Origin: Nautilus pompilius
Taxonomy: Eukaryota > Mollusca > Cephalopoda > Nautilida > Nautilidae
Length of the DNA stretch: 64,000 bases
Assembly (NCBI GenBank): GCA_018389105.1
Contig: JACATO010000039.1
Location: 62,001 to 126,000 of the forward strand
Direction: 5' to 3'
Position numbers and translations under genes: made by a program. The number at the start of each line of letters is the position of its first letter. Position 1 is the stretch's first letter. The notes beneath the pieces are model-generated. The model was not told the origin of the DNA and ran no database searches. It was given only the letters and a program-made list of their open reading frames with translations. Below are positions 1 through 19,700 of this stretch, piece by piece.

Positions 1-5348
<5,348 letters not shown>

Positions 5349-5516
5349 CACTGTCTCGCTTCTTCTCGCCGGACTCTCGCGGCGAGAGAGGGGGGGGGGG
5401 TAGTGGAGTGGAGGGGAGGGGGGGAAAAAAAACCGGTCACATGACCACGGGACGCCATTGTTTTCTGCTACATAAATATAACAAGAAAACACCAAAATCT
5501 TCTAAACGTCCTCTAG

Positions 5517-8500
5517 GTAAGACCGGGGATTGTCTGGGTGGGAGTTTTGTTGTGCGCTTTGAAGGGCTGTGCTTGATCTTGCCGTTTGCGAACTTGCTTA
5601 GGCGCCGCCTGGCCCCGGGGGGGTCGGCCGATCCCTCGAATTCTGCGCTGCGTGTTTGTCTCCGGCGGTGGGACCCGTAAATACGGCGCCGTCCCTCCGT
5701 CCGTCCGTCCGTCCCTCCACCTCCTCCTCCTCGAATTAAAAAAGGGAGACACGGACGGGTATCCGTCTCCCCGTCCGTCTGGTCGGAGGTTCGGCCCTCG
5801 TGGGAATCGTCTCCGGCCTCCCGTCGTGGTCTCGGCCCGCGGCGGGGGTCAGCTCCTTCTCCTCCTCCCCGTCAATTCCTGACGGCTTCCCGTACGTATC
5901 CTCCTCGGTCCCGGACCCTGCTAACCATTACTCCTATCCCCCCCCCCCCCACCCCACCCGTCTGCGCCGTTTCCCCCTATCCGGGATTAAGCCCCCCCCC
6001 TACCCACACACACGCACACCGGGAAAGGGGAGGGGGGTGGTGCTTGATACACCCCTGGGTGTCCGACTTCTGGAAACTTCGCCCCTGTAAACAACGTTCG
6101 CCGGGTCAGGAAGTGCGTTCGTTGAACGCTGTTGTTATTCCCCCCGACTAACAACAGTAAGGATATAGATCGGTTATCTCAGGGAGCCGGATAAACCTTA
6201 AGAATAGTAACCGCTCCATATATGGCAGTCCTGTGCCCAACGATTATTTGGCGTGGTTATGAATGAGTTCTGTTAACGGTTCGGTTGCTTCTGGAAATTT
6301 GTTCACCTTTCCATTTAGTTTCGTTGCACTACATCCATTTTAACTGTGCTGGCCCCTGTACGTATGACGGGCAGAACCCATCATATTTCTTTTTATTTTT
6401 ACTTCATCCTGTGGGGTTTTTTTTTAAAGTGACCTTGACTCAAATATTTTATCTTTGGGGATATGTAGATCTCTGCATCCTCCCATGTGCGTGACTGTGT
6501 TGGAGACACATTACAGTAATCCCAAAATTCCCCCTCTCTCTCTTTTTTACCCTCTATACTTCAGTGTCAGTAGCAGAGATGATAATGTTCAGTAGCCATC
6601 ATCATCAGGGGCCTGGGTACACTGACTGATGAGGTCCACCAGCCAGCATTGTTAGCATTAATGTCACTTGAAACAGTTCTGTTCTCTGTCAGGAAGTTCT
6701 TTAACTACTACGAAAGTGCTGCCTACCCCCCTTTTCATTTTGTCACTTACTCTAATGTACAGGATCTTTTCAACAAAAAAAAAGGGGTTTTTATTTTTTT
6801 TAAATTTTTTCTGAGCATGAGCAAGAAAACAGGAATAAGTTGGTGAGCAGAAGTTGGCTGAAATTTTACCTTTAAGCAGAAGAATGAGTGGCTTCATTAA
6901 CATCTCACTGTATTTGACCCTGGAATTGGCTGAATTAGTAAACAAAAACATGCCTATTTAAAAATTTTTCATTTAATGATGAAATTATTTTGTTTTATTT
7001 TCAAATTAATAAATTCCTATTTCAGTGATTTGATTAACTTTGGAGGTAGGGAGGTATTTATGCAGGAACTTTAAAAAAATAAGGCTGCTCTAAGAAAAGC
7101 TGCTTTTTTTTTTTGATCAGTCAGAGTCAAATATTTGAAGTATTTTGCCTTTCATTTTACCTTAAAGGAATTAGAAAACTTATATTGTCATTTTATGCCT
7201 TAAGATGAAATCTTCCCTTTTAACCACCTGTGGATTTACCATTATTATGCAAACTGAATGTAGAAAAAACAATATTCATTAATGCTTTATGCAAATTCAG
7301 AGAATGGCTAACGTACATATATTCCTGGAATATTTTTGAACCTAAGTTTCCTGAAAGTAAGACTCGAAATGTATAATTAATGACTGAAGAAAAGACACTA
7401 TCAGTTTTTTGGGCAGAAAATATTAACTGTACTGCATTATCAAGTAAATAGACATTACAATTTATAGCACTTGTTTAGTTATGATATGCAGCTTAGATGT
7501 CACTGTTTTTCTACTTTGTCTAATTATTATACACAACCAGAAACAAATGAAAACCATCAATAAATATATCCTATGCTCATTTGCACCATTTGGGTGTGTA
7601 TGCCAACTTCAGTAATACAATCAGTCCAGAAGTCTATATTAATATTATTATTTGATGCAGCAGGGTCTGTGGCTACTAGCATCTTGTCATATCTGCAAAA
7701 TATCTTATGGATTTGCTGAACTAAATTACTTGATAATCACTGTTTATATCTTTCCAGCTAGAGTAAATCAAAACCACCAATCAGAAGGCTGAGCCATAGT
7801 CAGAATCATCACCTGCATCACAACTCCAATTCTTTTTGCTACTTTAGCAATTGCAGATTGAGTTGGTTGAGTGACATTTGAAGTATTATATTTCTGGATT
7901 CCAAGATTTTGTATAGTGACAGCAGTTTCACTTAAGTAATAAACTGGCCTTTTGACTTTGACAAACTTTGAGGGACACTCAATTGTAGTTTGGCAACCAA
8001 GCAAGCTGCAACTGAAGAATCAGTAAGGCTTCTAAATGTTTTGCTTCCATCTTCTGGATAATTATTAAGAACATGCAGTAGGGAATTTAGCATATTTTAC
8101 TTTGAAGCCTTGTTTTTGTGAGTTTTAAAGAACTTGCTCTTTCTGGCCAGGAATTTAATACAGAAAGACAGGCCACTGGATTCTGATATCTCAGCAAGCA
8201 GGGGACAGTTGAAGGAGCCATGTTTCTTAAGGAAAGTAGCTTCTGAAGACAAGTCAGTTTGAGTTTCCATTTCAACAAGTTCTTGCAAACTTGTCATTTA
8301 TTCATCAGCTGCTTGTCACTTTGGTCATCAAAGTATTGTTTGGCCAGGAATTTTACTGTTGAATTGGCATACTCACTAAATTCAGATCTGAACTTTTCTT
8401 GGAATTTGAGATCAAAGCATAAAGGCAACAATAAGGAAATCTGTTATCACTGTTTTCCTTTAGTAAATGAACACTTGACCAGAAAATTGCTGATAGACAG

Positions 8501-10730
8501 ATTATTTCTTTCAGATTAGTTCAGCCTGCCATCAGATCTCTTAGAAATTTTGTGATTGCCAAGATCCTCACTGCATTTTTGAATTGCCAGCTCAATGTGC
8601 ACAACTATTCCTGTTGAGAACTGACAGAATGTGATGTATGATTGTTACCACACCTATGAATCTAACTTAGTGCATCTTGTTAAGGGACTTGATGCCATGG
8701 AATCTTTCTGATTGAGCTGCTTCCTTGTGAGCATCAGACCTTGCGAATGCTCTCAACAGCTTTGCCACAGGACAGCCATTTTTTGTGAGTTGCTTTTGCT
8801 AGTCTCCTCATACATCTTTCTTTCGCATCTTGTGATGCCTCTTTCAGCTGCTTGAGAAATCACTGGGTCTTTAAATATGCTTTGAGCTGTTTGAGGGATT
8901 TTTGAAAAATCCCCCAAACCTGGAATGGCCACCTTTCAACTTCCCGCAAATAAGAAATGCCTTCACTTGTATCACAGCAGGTAAATGATAATTTGTGGCA
9001 GATATGGTGAACACTGACCAGATCTTTTGTTTAGTTCCTTAAGTCTGGAGTCACATTACTGCACTTCCCAGTCATATTGGATGCTTAATCAGTACAAAAG
9101 CTGATGAACCACTCAATTAACAGCTCAGTCATTTAACTTTGCCTTAGATATTGTTTTTGCATCATAATCTTCAAGATCTGAGGCACTTAGAACTCAATCT
9201 CAACTGTCAAAGCTATTGTTCCAAAAACTGGGTAAATGTAATTAGCTGTTAAATGATAGCAATGTTTCTGACTTCATCAATCATGAGGCTTTAATAAGCT
9301 TTCATTTTTACTACATTATTCTTCAGAACCTCTACATTGGTGAGGAACATCCCCCTGATTACCAGCAGATTTGTGGGTAAAATACTGCATGTTGTCTAAG
9401 CCAATCGCTTGATGTAGATTTAGCAAGGGTAAATAGAAACTTGCTATTTGCCACTCTTTCCCTAGAGTGCTTCAGCATCTTCGTAGTGGCATATTCTTTC
9501 AATGCTGCCTTCTGATATCTTGTCCCAGGTGTGATGCTGAAGACCAGCATTATTCTGGATGTTCAGAGTTCTTTGTTTATGACAGAAAACAAAATGCAAC
9601 ATTTTAAAGAGAAAAATGGCCACTAAAAACTCTTAATTTTATCATAGGCTAGTTCTTCTATCCAGATGTGATGAACTCTTCTCTTCAAGTTCTGCCTGGC
9701 TGCTGCCTTTTTGAAAAACCTTTTGCACTCAAAGAAACTGCAGGTCACCCATTTGCATTTTGATATTTCAACTAACATTGTCATCTGCCGCTGCTCTGGA
9801 AACTGGTCCATGATTTTTCACTTGTCAATTAACTTGAGTAACCAGAATTCTGAGGTGTTTAAATCTGGCTCTGTAGTTGCTGCGACTGCTGCCATGGCTG
9901 AATCATCTCCAGAAGAAAATAGACAAAGATTCACGTTAAAAAATATTGCTAGTTAGAGAAGTGTGCTTAGATTTAAAACCTCTAGCCAGCATGCTAACAT
10001 TTTTGCTCTCACAGGTTTAGTTTTATCCATAAATTATTTTCCTTAATATTCACACTGTTACTTTTGTGGCGCTTGAAAGTTGTTAATGTCAAACAGCTTC
10101 CATTCTATAAGTAAATTCATTTTATTCATAAAATTTAACTTAGTTAATATTGGTCTATGCTGTGTAGTATGTCTTATTTTGAGGTTTCTGTTTATAGCAT
10201 GCTTCAGATGCAAGTCTGAATCAGATAAAACAGCAAACAATCTTTTGATCAATCAAGCAGCAAAAATCAAATGTTAAATGAGTTGGTTTTTGACTTTGGA
10301 ATTGCAGCAGAAAATTTATCCAAAATCCCCTGTTTTGTTTTATTTCTTCCAGCATCAGAGTGAAAACTGCTTCTGATCACTTGTGGAATTTTACTGGAAA
10401 AGACTATAATAATTTTTATGGGGAAGTCCTGGCTACAAGTTTAGGCTTGTGTTCTGTTCATACTGCAGCTACATGTTTACACTGCACAAATCGTTTGTTT
10501 TTATTGGGCAGAAAACTCATTAATTCATCTAAATCATGTGCAGATAAGAATTCAAAAAATATGTTGACTAAACTTTTGTTAGCATTTTGAAAAACATTTT
10601 TAATATGTTTTGCTGTTTTCACTTTTAGCAGATTTTTTTTAAAAAGCAGACATACTGTCTTCCAATGAAATCTGCTAATGTGCTGCTTTTTGGTGTACAA
10701 GACCTTAAGAAACTGGCTTTGTAATTTCAG
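5517..10730 (+). other. probable UBE2I intron 1
   Basis: This interval lies between a candidate untranslated exon donor (5517) and the acceptor before the UBE2I start exon (10730). Beyond the GC-rich promoter part it is AT-rich. From about 7760 to 9960 it contains an inverted hAT transposase relic (separate entry). In 6150-7750 and 9960-10730 I see nothing beyond AT-rich low-complexity sequence. Confidence 0.45.
7760..9960 (-). pseudogene. hAT-type (KIAA1586-like) transposase relic
   Basis: Translated on the minus strand with several frame changes, the stretch around 9090-8700 gives a chain of motifs typical of hAT-derived KIAA1586/ZNF862-like proteins: VMTGKCSNVTPDLR, VSVHHICHKL, CCDTSEGISYLREVE and THKKWLSCGKAVESIRK. 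These correspond to the catalytic core around the second acidic residue and the conserved CxxH and RW segments. Upstream, around 9810-9620, is a Lys/Arg-rich frame that may be the N-terminal part, and around 8290-7770 weaker fragments may be the C-terminal part. Multiple stops and shifts show it is dead. No terminal repeats or 8-bp duplication were identified. It lies antisense within the probable first intron of UBE2I. Confidence 0.65.
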
Positions 10731-13700
10731 TTTTGGTAAGATGTCTGGAATTGCACTTGGTCGACTGGCAGAAGAAAGGAAGGCTTGGAGGAAAGATCAC
10801 CCTTTTGTTAGTATCACAGTTTGTCTTACAGTAGTGAAAGGGTTCTGTATTAAAATTTCAGTTTGATGTCTCACTGAAAGATTTCTTTTCAGATGTGAAG
10901 TCAGAATTTAAAAAAATATATATCAGTTTGAGGCTGTAGAGAGACTAAAGGAAGGCACTGTGATGCTTAGCCTAATGAAAAAATTCTCAAGGAAAATATT
11001 GCAAATTTGATTGGGAACAAGACAGATACAAGTTCTCTTGTTTACAAGTGACACCCAAAATGTAATGTCTCCTATTTATTTTCTTAAAATTCTGTAAAGG
11101 AAGCTTCTTTTTTTTTCTTTGCACCACCATAATCTACACATCACACATCTGCACTAGTATGGAAACTTTTCCATTATGCCATTACAGTGAAATGAGAAGT
11201 TTTTGTTTGAGCAGTCATTGATGACATTCTGTCTGTCTGGTATTATTTTCAAAGTATGGCCCAAACACATCTTCAGGACTGAAGTATGTGGGTGCCAATT
11301 TTGAGTTGTATGGAGGGAAGCGGAGACTGATTTATCAAGTGGCCTTGGACGTTCTGAGGCTTGTATGAAGTCTGGCATTGTGGTACAGAAGTACTTTCCA
11401 ATTGAATATTTAGCTGGGTGGTTTTTATGTGGGCTTGCAGTATTTTTCAGCATCTCAACATAGTGTCCTTGCATGACTTTGCCAGAAGAGGATTGAATTT
11501 CATATGAGGAGAGTCTTTATGCAGCAAATTCATGGACTGGTGCTATGTTTCAAGGTTGTATTGGCTGACCCATGATATTGGTTCTGGAAAGGAATGTCTT
11601 GTCAGCCTCAGTGTTTGTAGAAAACTTTACAGTTGACTTTTATTTCTTTGTAAAATTGGCCTAATGTATGTGGAACCCATTGAGCTGAAGCTTTGTACTA
11701 TATCCAACAATATATAAATATATTCAACTATCAAAGGGCACTTTCATCAACTCCAATGTATTCATCTTGCATTGGTGAATCTCATTTGACAAAATCCAAT
11801 CAGCTGTGAGAAATTCAGTCAATGGTCTCTGCTTAACATGTATACGAGGTCTGTCGAAAAAGTATCTGACCTTAGGCTTGGAAAAAAAAACATTACGTAC
11901 TTGGTGGGATTCAATTGCTAATCCCCTTCGAAGTAGGCCCCTTGTGCTGCCACACACTTAGCCCAGCGATCCTTCCACTGTTTGAAGCACTTTTGGAATG
12001 GCTCTCAGCTCCACTGTCGCATTCTGCATGATGTCCTCTCGGCTCTCAAAGTGGGAGCCTCTCAGTGGCATCTTCATTTTTGGGAACAACCAGAAGTCAG
12101 AAGGAACCATGTCTGGAGAGTAGGGAACCTGGCGAATGAGTGAAATACCTTTCTTTGCCAAGAAACCTTGGATCAGCTGCAACGAATGAGCCAGGCGTTG
12201 TCATGATGCAGCTGCCAGTTTTTCGAGGCCCACAGATCCTGTCTCTTTGCACCAAACTGCATCACAAAGACGTCAAAGGACTTCCTGATAGTACTCCTTT
12301 GTAACTGCTTGTCCTTCTGGTGCGTATTCATGATGCACAACGCCTCAGTAGTCGTTGAAAACAGTCAGCATCACCTTGATTTTTCTCTGGACCTTGGCGA
12401 CTTTGGGAGCTTCCACTGTGATGACTGAGCTTTGGTTTCTGGGTCGTACCCGTACACCCTCGTCTCATCTCCAGTTATCATGGTATTCTGGAACTCAGGA
12501 TCCCTGTTGGCAGTATCCAGCAGGTCCTGTGCAACCTCAAGACGAAGTTGTTGTTGCTCCTGAGAAAGCAGCTTGGGCACAACGCAAGCCCAAATCCTTT
12601 AAAATTGCATGTGCAGAATCATTACTGATCCCAACCTTGTCACCAAGTTCCCGCACCATCAAACGACGATCCTCCATTATCAAGGTCCGCACTTTCTCGA
12701 TAACAACTGCATTGCGGCTTGTTGATGGCCTCCCAGAACGCTGGTCACACTCCACCAGTCCGGCCATCATTGAACCTGTTGTATCATTCTTTAATTTGGG
12801 TAACACCCATGTCATTGTCACCAAAAGCCTGTTGAATTTTGCGAATTGTTTCAGCTTGGGTATCTCCAAGCTTTTGGCAAAACTTGATGCAAGATCGTTG
12901 CTCCACATGTTCTGTCGTCGCAGGCGAAATGAAAATACGACGAGTAAGTAGTACAGCACCTCACACGCTGGCTGCCTGACAGCGACTGACGCATTCGGCT
13001 CCACTATGCACACTTTTGTCTCCTTAACGTCATTACTTCCCACGGGAAAAAATAAAGTAGGATACTTTTTCGACAGACCTCGTATGAATGCTAGTCACTA
13101 TTTTGAACTGCTGTGATATGCCTCTTCCTGTCGAGGAGAAGACTGAAACTTTCACAGTAGTGGCAAGTTATATAACAGTACATAATTTTCATTACCGTAC
13201 CACTTGCCAGTCTTTGTAGAATAAATAGGAGGCACTTTTTTGGGTTATCTCTTGTACTGTGTATTAGAATTAATTAAAAACCAAATGCCTTTTTCTTTTT
13301 AATACTTCATGGCCATAAGTCAGTATTTATTTTCTGTACCTTAGGCTAGTTTCTTTTGTCCTTGTGTTTTCATGAATTTTTTAAATAGGAAAATTGTTAC
13401 TAAAATGTTGATTAAATTCATCTGCTGCTCAAGTAGTGATCTCTTAAACATTAAAATTAGTAGAAAGACAATACCTATAGTTTTAAATTCTGTTTTATAT
13501 TTTAAAACACAAATTTCAGGGTTTTGTGGCCAGACCATCCAGGAATCCTGAGGGAAGCTTGAATCTTATGAACTGGGAGTGTGCAATACCTGGAAAGAAA
13601 TCGGTATGGTTATTTGTCAGGTGTTTAAGAATATATCAGAATGTATAGTAAATATGGAATCTGCTCGTAGTAGATTTTTTTTTTTTCAGAAGAGATTTCC

Positions 13701-16700
13701 CTTCTCAGAACTCTCACAATTAAACACTATACAAAGTTGCTTGTTTTTTTTTTCTTAAGAGTTCAGCTGTATAAAAAGTATTTAATATTTTCTAATGTAA
13801 GGTTTTTAATTTAAATACGCTAATGATACATCCATCAGAAGGTCAGACTTCTGCTGTGAAAGTGTACTATTTAATAATGCTCCAATTTTTGCTAATTATA
13901 GTGTCTGTTTAATTGAAGTAGTTAATCTTTTGAATTAATATCCTTGGTATTTATCTAAATTTACACAATAATCATGAGATTGTAGTAGTGGCTCTGATTT
14001 TAAGGTTTTTAGTTATTTTTTTTCTAAATGTAGTCATAAAAGGATGTAAAATTTAAATAATGAGCTCTGTAGTTGCATCTGTTTGTTTAGAGTTAACTTG
14101 AAAATTAAGGGATCATTACTAAGTTTTCAAATATTCAACTTGTTTAATGAAGTTTGAGTTATTTGTGCTTTATTAGTTTCAAAAATATTTTTAATAACTG
14201 CATGTAAAGAAGTTTTTGCTTTGAGTAGCATGTTTTAGTTGACTATCTGCTTAATGTTTTAGACTCCATGGGAAAATGGTGTCTACAAGTTGCGGATGCT
14301 GTTTAAAGATGATTATCCAAGCTCACCTCCGAAATGTAAGCAACTTTCATTACTCTTTCTGAAAACATATCTTATAATCTATTTATAAGTTTATATTTTA
14401 TATACTTAAATGTAGTGAGGCACCTTTACTAAAAGGAGAGCATACAACTTGAGGGAACTTTGCAATCTAATGTTTTTTCATGAAAAGAACAGATGTGTTT
14501 TTCACTGAAGTAGCATCTAGTCTCTGTTCACATGATAGCATTACTTTGATTGCTTCAAGATCACTGAGATTAATGCTCAATAAAAACTGTAGCAGGATCT
14601 TTTCAGTAGGTGTCCTTGTTATATTGTAGTAAGTTTGAATGACCAGGTTCAAATGGTAAAAAAAGTGTTACTTTAACCTTTTTCATTCAAGAAATATAAT
14701 ATTTCAGACAATTTTCAAGATGACAGCACAAATGATTTAGCGCAGTTCAGTAATTCAAATGAAAAGAAAATCTTTGGAAAAAAACTAATTTTATAGTGCA
14801 GAAAGTTAAAAATGTGGAGTGAAATAGTCAGATTGTTGTCACAGAGGTGCTGCTCCAGTAATCTTCAGTGGAAGAGACAGAATTATAGTCTTGTTTAATG
14901 CTACAGATGCTTTCATTTCCTCCTCCTCGTGTCCATTCAGGTGCTGTCATTTGCCTGTCTCATGTGGCAAAGTGGTTAATCTCTTCAGAGGTGGGACTAA
15001 CTAGGATTACTCCACCACAACATCTAGCTTGACTAGTAAAGTCACTTTCACTGGAAAATGAAGCATTTTAAATAGTCAAGTGATGTGGACCAGCATCTTT
15101 AGTGTAGATGGAAGTGATCATTAAATTACTTGTCATTGCTTGGCCATTTTTGACCAACATGAACATTAAATAGATTGAAAGCTTTTACCATTTTTTATTG
15201 ATTAACTTAGGAGAAAATATGAACTACATCTAATGACATTGTAAGAGCTTATGTTGCCACCATTGCTCTTCATTCTGGGTAAAGATACAAATCTCTACAG
15301 CAGATGATTTTTTTTTTAACATTGACATATTTTGATAAGTTTTTTTATTTGTAGATATTGCAAAAATATTTATGTTGAATGAGCAGTGCATGATTCTAAG
15401 TATCATTTTGGACTTTATAGGAACTTTTAACACTAAAAAGAAATTCTGAACATGTCTCAGCCTCAGCAACAATAATTGTTGCACAAAAGCTTAAGCATTG
15501 TACACAAATAAATGTGATACTTGTGTACCTGTAACTGAATAAGTTTCGTTTGCTGCACTCAATTCAGCAGTATTACTTACTTAAATTTCTTTTTTTTTTA
15601 ATTTTTAGACCAAAAAATCAGGTTCTGATAATCATTTTATATTGGAAATTCTCCAATTAGGAATACAGTTGACCCCCGCATAATCGCAGTTCGGCATTCA
15701 TGGCACCAGTTATTTGCGGAATTTTCCTTAGAACCTAACTAATAATTGTTCATAGAAATCCCTGCATATTTGCGGAATCACAAATATCTTCCGCGATTTT
15801 TTATGGCTTTTTTCGTGCCAATATATATTCTTTCACGCTTTTTAACGCTAAATTATTAATAACAATATAATTTACTAATTTTGTAATATAAATACTAACG
15901 TAAATTCAGCAAAATATCAATATAAAATAAACGCTATCGGCTGGAGGTTTGAAAGTAGCCAATCCGAGAGTGTTATTCATTTCTCCTTGCTGCTGATTGG
16001 CTGCTGCCCACGAGGCGCTGTCTCAGGCAGATGCAGCCCAGCATCATCCCTGTTTACAGCGTTAGCTATCTCGAGTGTTTCGCTGAGTGTTGTATTTTTT
16101 ATTAAATTATTATTATATATTTACTTATATTTTTTTATTACATTTTACGTTATATTTTGACGTTTATAGGCATTTTTATGGACCATGTCCAATATTCGCG
16201 GTTTTTCACTCTTTGCAGGTGCTCTAGGAACGTAACCCCTGCGAATACCGGGGGACAACTGTAGTTATATTTCATTGGATATACTAACAAAGTATAATAA
16301 TGATGATGTTCACTTTTACTCTTGATTACTAAAGTCAGTCAGTAATTATGGCAGACTTGTGCTTTCTTTTGGTTGGTTGGCTGGTTCAGATTTAGTTTTT
16401 CTTTTAAATCTTTAAAAAAAAAAACTAAAACTGCTGCTTGTTTCAGAACTGTGATGTAGAGGTACACTAAGTCTTCCAGAAATATACAGGGTTCTTTTTA
16501 GGGCCACACCAATGATGCACTGATAAAATTATTGGTGCATTCATTGTTAGCCACGCGTGTCCCTGAGTGCGTATCAACTCATACTTCTTTTTCCAAAGAA
16601 AAACCTTGTTTTGATGTGTGTCAGGCCTTTTCGTAAAGAAACCCCCCACACACCAGTGAGCATTCCTGAAGTAGATTTTGCTTTGTTTACTTTAATTACA

Positions 16701-19700
16701 TACTTCCTGTGCTGAGACCCCTCCTCTCTGGCACTAGTTTATTTTTGTTTTTGTTTTTTATCTGGGTGTTGTATTTACAGTGTTCTTGAGTAGCGTCAAT
16801 CGACGATGTTGTTGCAAAAACAAACAGATCTTTCCCACCCCATGACAGCGTGTTCAGCGTCGCGGAGGTTTGTTTACAAAATTTGCTTAGCGGTTTCCTA
16901 GCCATTTCTGCCCGCCTTTACGGATGGATGTGGTCTCTTGTGGTTCAAAAACCCGATAAGATGTTCTTTTCTATCCATTACGGGCCTCGGCTAATGTGAA
17001 TTCAGCGCCGAACCGGGAACCTACATTTCATGCGTGGCAGCTCTCTGTCTGTCTCTCTGTGTGTGTGTGAGAGAGCACGCCTCTTTCTACATTGTGACAT
17101 AGGGCCCACTCAGTTTTCAAATGACCCCTTAAAATCATACATGCTGAGCCACATGTCCCAACCAATAAAAGTCCTAACAAGAACACTGATATAGTACTTA
17201 AATGGTGCAAAAAATTTATGAAAATCCAAGGCTGACAGCAGAAAACCTGGTGCAGATTAGCATAGAAAAATTATATACTTATTTACAGGGTTTATGGCAG
17301 CAAATTCTGTGGTGGTAATAACAGCCACTTTTGTAAATTCACTAGGAACCTTGTTTGTTGTTAACCTCTTAGTGCTGCTTTTATTAGCATTTTAGCTTAG
17401 TATTCCTGAAGATACATGCAGATTCATATTGAGAGTTGCAGCTTGTTCAGTTTGAATATGCTTGAAGGGCAGTTTTAGAATGTGTGCCTAGACAACTCGT
17501 ATTTGCCAGAGTAGCAATCAGATAATCTCTGGAAGACAAGTTAGAATGGGCTTAGCAATCAAAGATTTAGAATAACTAATAAATATAGATTTAAGTACTT
17601 TTGATATCACCAAAAATTGTTTAATATCTAACAAAGAAATCCTGTTATAATTCTACCACTGTTGATTTTGAAAGAAATGTGAATGTAGTGTACTGGGTTT
17701 GCAGGAAATTGAACTATTCACTGCAGCCAGTTTGCCATGAAGACGATTTTCCACAAGCTGTTAAGCCACGGGTCAGTTTGTCATGAGTGTTTGACCAGGA
17801 TGTGATGGTGTGTGCACTTAGAGCGAAAGACAATGGATACCATAGAATAAATTAAGTGAGAGAATGAGGAAGCAATAAAATTAATCACTGCACTTGCATT
17901 TCTGCCAATCGTTGACTTGGATGAGGCCATAGACAGATTGGCAGAAGAACAGCAGTCAGTGCTTGCTTGGTTTGAAGATTATTATGTAGGCCACCTAGCT
18001 TGCTGAAGAAATGGAAAAAATCTGGCAATGTTTCCCCCAGAAATGTGGTCATTGTACAGCAGGGTCTTCAACAAAGAAGACAAGATCAACTGTGCAGAGG
18101 GTCACATCAAAATACAGTCCAAATTGGGAATGATACACCGAACAACATGGAAAGTCATAGGTGGCCTCTGTAAAGTGCATCATGGGTGCAATATGTATTA
18201 GAAACAATTAGTGGCAGATCACAATTTATTGCAAAAATTGAAAAAATATCGTGACAGATAAGTGTACATTAGAAATTACTACAGATTATAATAGCAGAGA
18301 CAATGTATCTTTGAGAATTAGCAAACAATTACAATACAGAGTAACATTTGTGACTTTAATTTATTATATTAAATTATTGTATTGACTTAAATTTGTGTAA
18401 AATTTATTTTAAAATAAAATAAATTCTGTCACTTTGAAATTCATTTCATTTAAATTCAAATATATTTCCACTAATTTTTAAATGATTCTAGAAGCATCAC
18501 TAAGCACTGGCACATGCTATATGTATCATGTATAGTGACCCTTGTGGTGAATAGTCCTAGATCTGGGCTTGTGCCATAATGAATGGATACTTTCATAGAG
18601 TTGACACCAGGCTAACCAAAATGTAGGATTCTTTTCAACTGATCAGTTGGAAAATCGAGTTTTTTTGTGTAACCTTTTTACTTTAGAATATTTTTTATAC
18701 TTGGATTTGGTGTTTTAGTGTTAAATTTGTTTAAATAGGCTGGTTTTACCTCTGGTTTACTAGTATTGCAGTGAAGAAATAGCCATGCACAGTTGAGCTT
18801 GGTTTCTTTTGATATAGACAAGTTGAATAAGATAAAATTTAATTAGTCATTACTGGGTTACTTTGTTCTTCAACAGTTCACTTCTATTCCTTTGAACAAC
18901 AGTTTCCTACTGGGATTTAGTAGAATATTTAAGTGTTCAGTAAAGCAAGATTGTTGTACAGTAGAACCTACGTTTTACGTACCCTGATTTTACGTTCCCT
19001 GGATTTTACGTCCTCGCCAAATGATCGATGACGTCATCTTTTTGGTCATTAAATGCATTATTAATACGTTTTTTCTTTGTGATTTTATGTATTAAAAAGT
19101 TTATAAGGTTAATAAATGATTGTCTTTGAGTTTTATTTCACTATGAGTAATTTAAATAACGCTAATTAGATCGCAAAACAATGCATTCTAACACTGAACG
19201 TACTGTACAGTGTACTTGTTATCTCCGATGCTATTCTTGTTGTTTTCGTATAATGAGCGCGCATTGTCAAACATCAAACAATACGCCGTCTTGTGAATGA
19301 ATGGGCTATCAGCGAGTCGCAACACGTGTAAAGGATATCCTCATATACAACTGTCAATTACGTCCAGGGTAGCCAATAGTCAGCTGATAACGCTGTGTTA
19401 CAGACACAACATTTTCGTGCGAAACGTAAACATTAACTTCACACAACTTACATGATTAATAAACAATTAAGATCATTGCACTTCCTGTAATTAAAATCCA
19501 TTGTTTTTCTATTTTAATAAATCGGTAGATAATTCATTCGCAATCATGGCTCCCGTGAGAAAGCGTCAAAGTGTTTCGATCGAAACTAAACTAAAGATAA
19601 TTGCCGAAAGAAGGAAGGGTAAATCCAACCTGGATTTTACGAATCCTACGTTTTACGTCCGCCGTTCGGTCCCGTGCCGTACGTAAAACGTAGGTTCTAC

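Noticed and set aside
12355..12951. A 198-codon plus-strand open frame
   Set aside because: It is the reverse complement of the mariner transposase coding region.
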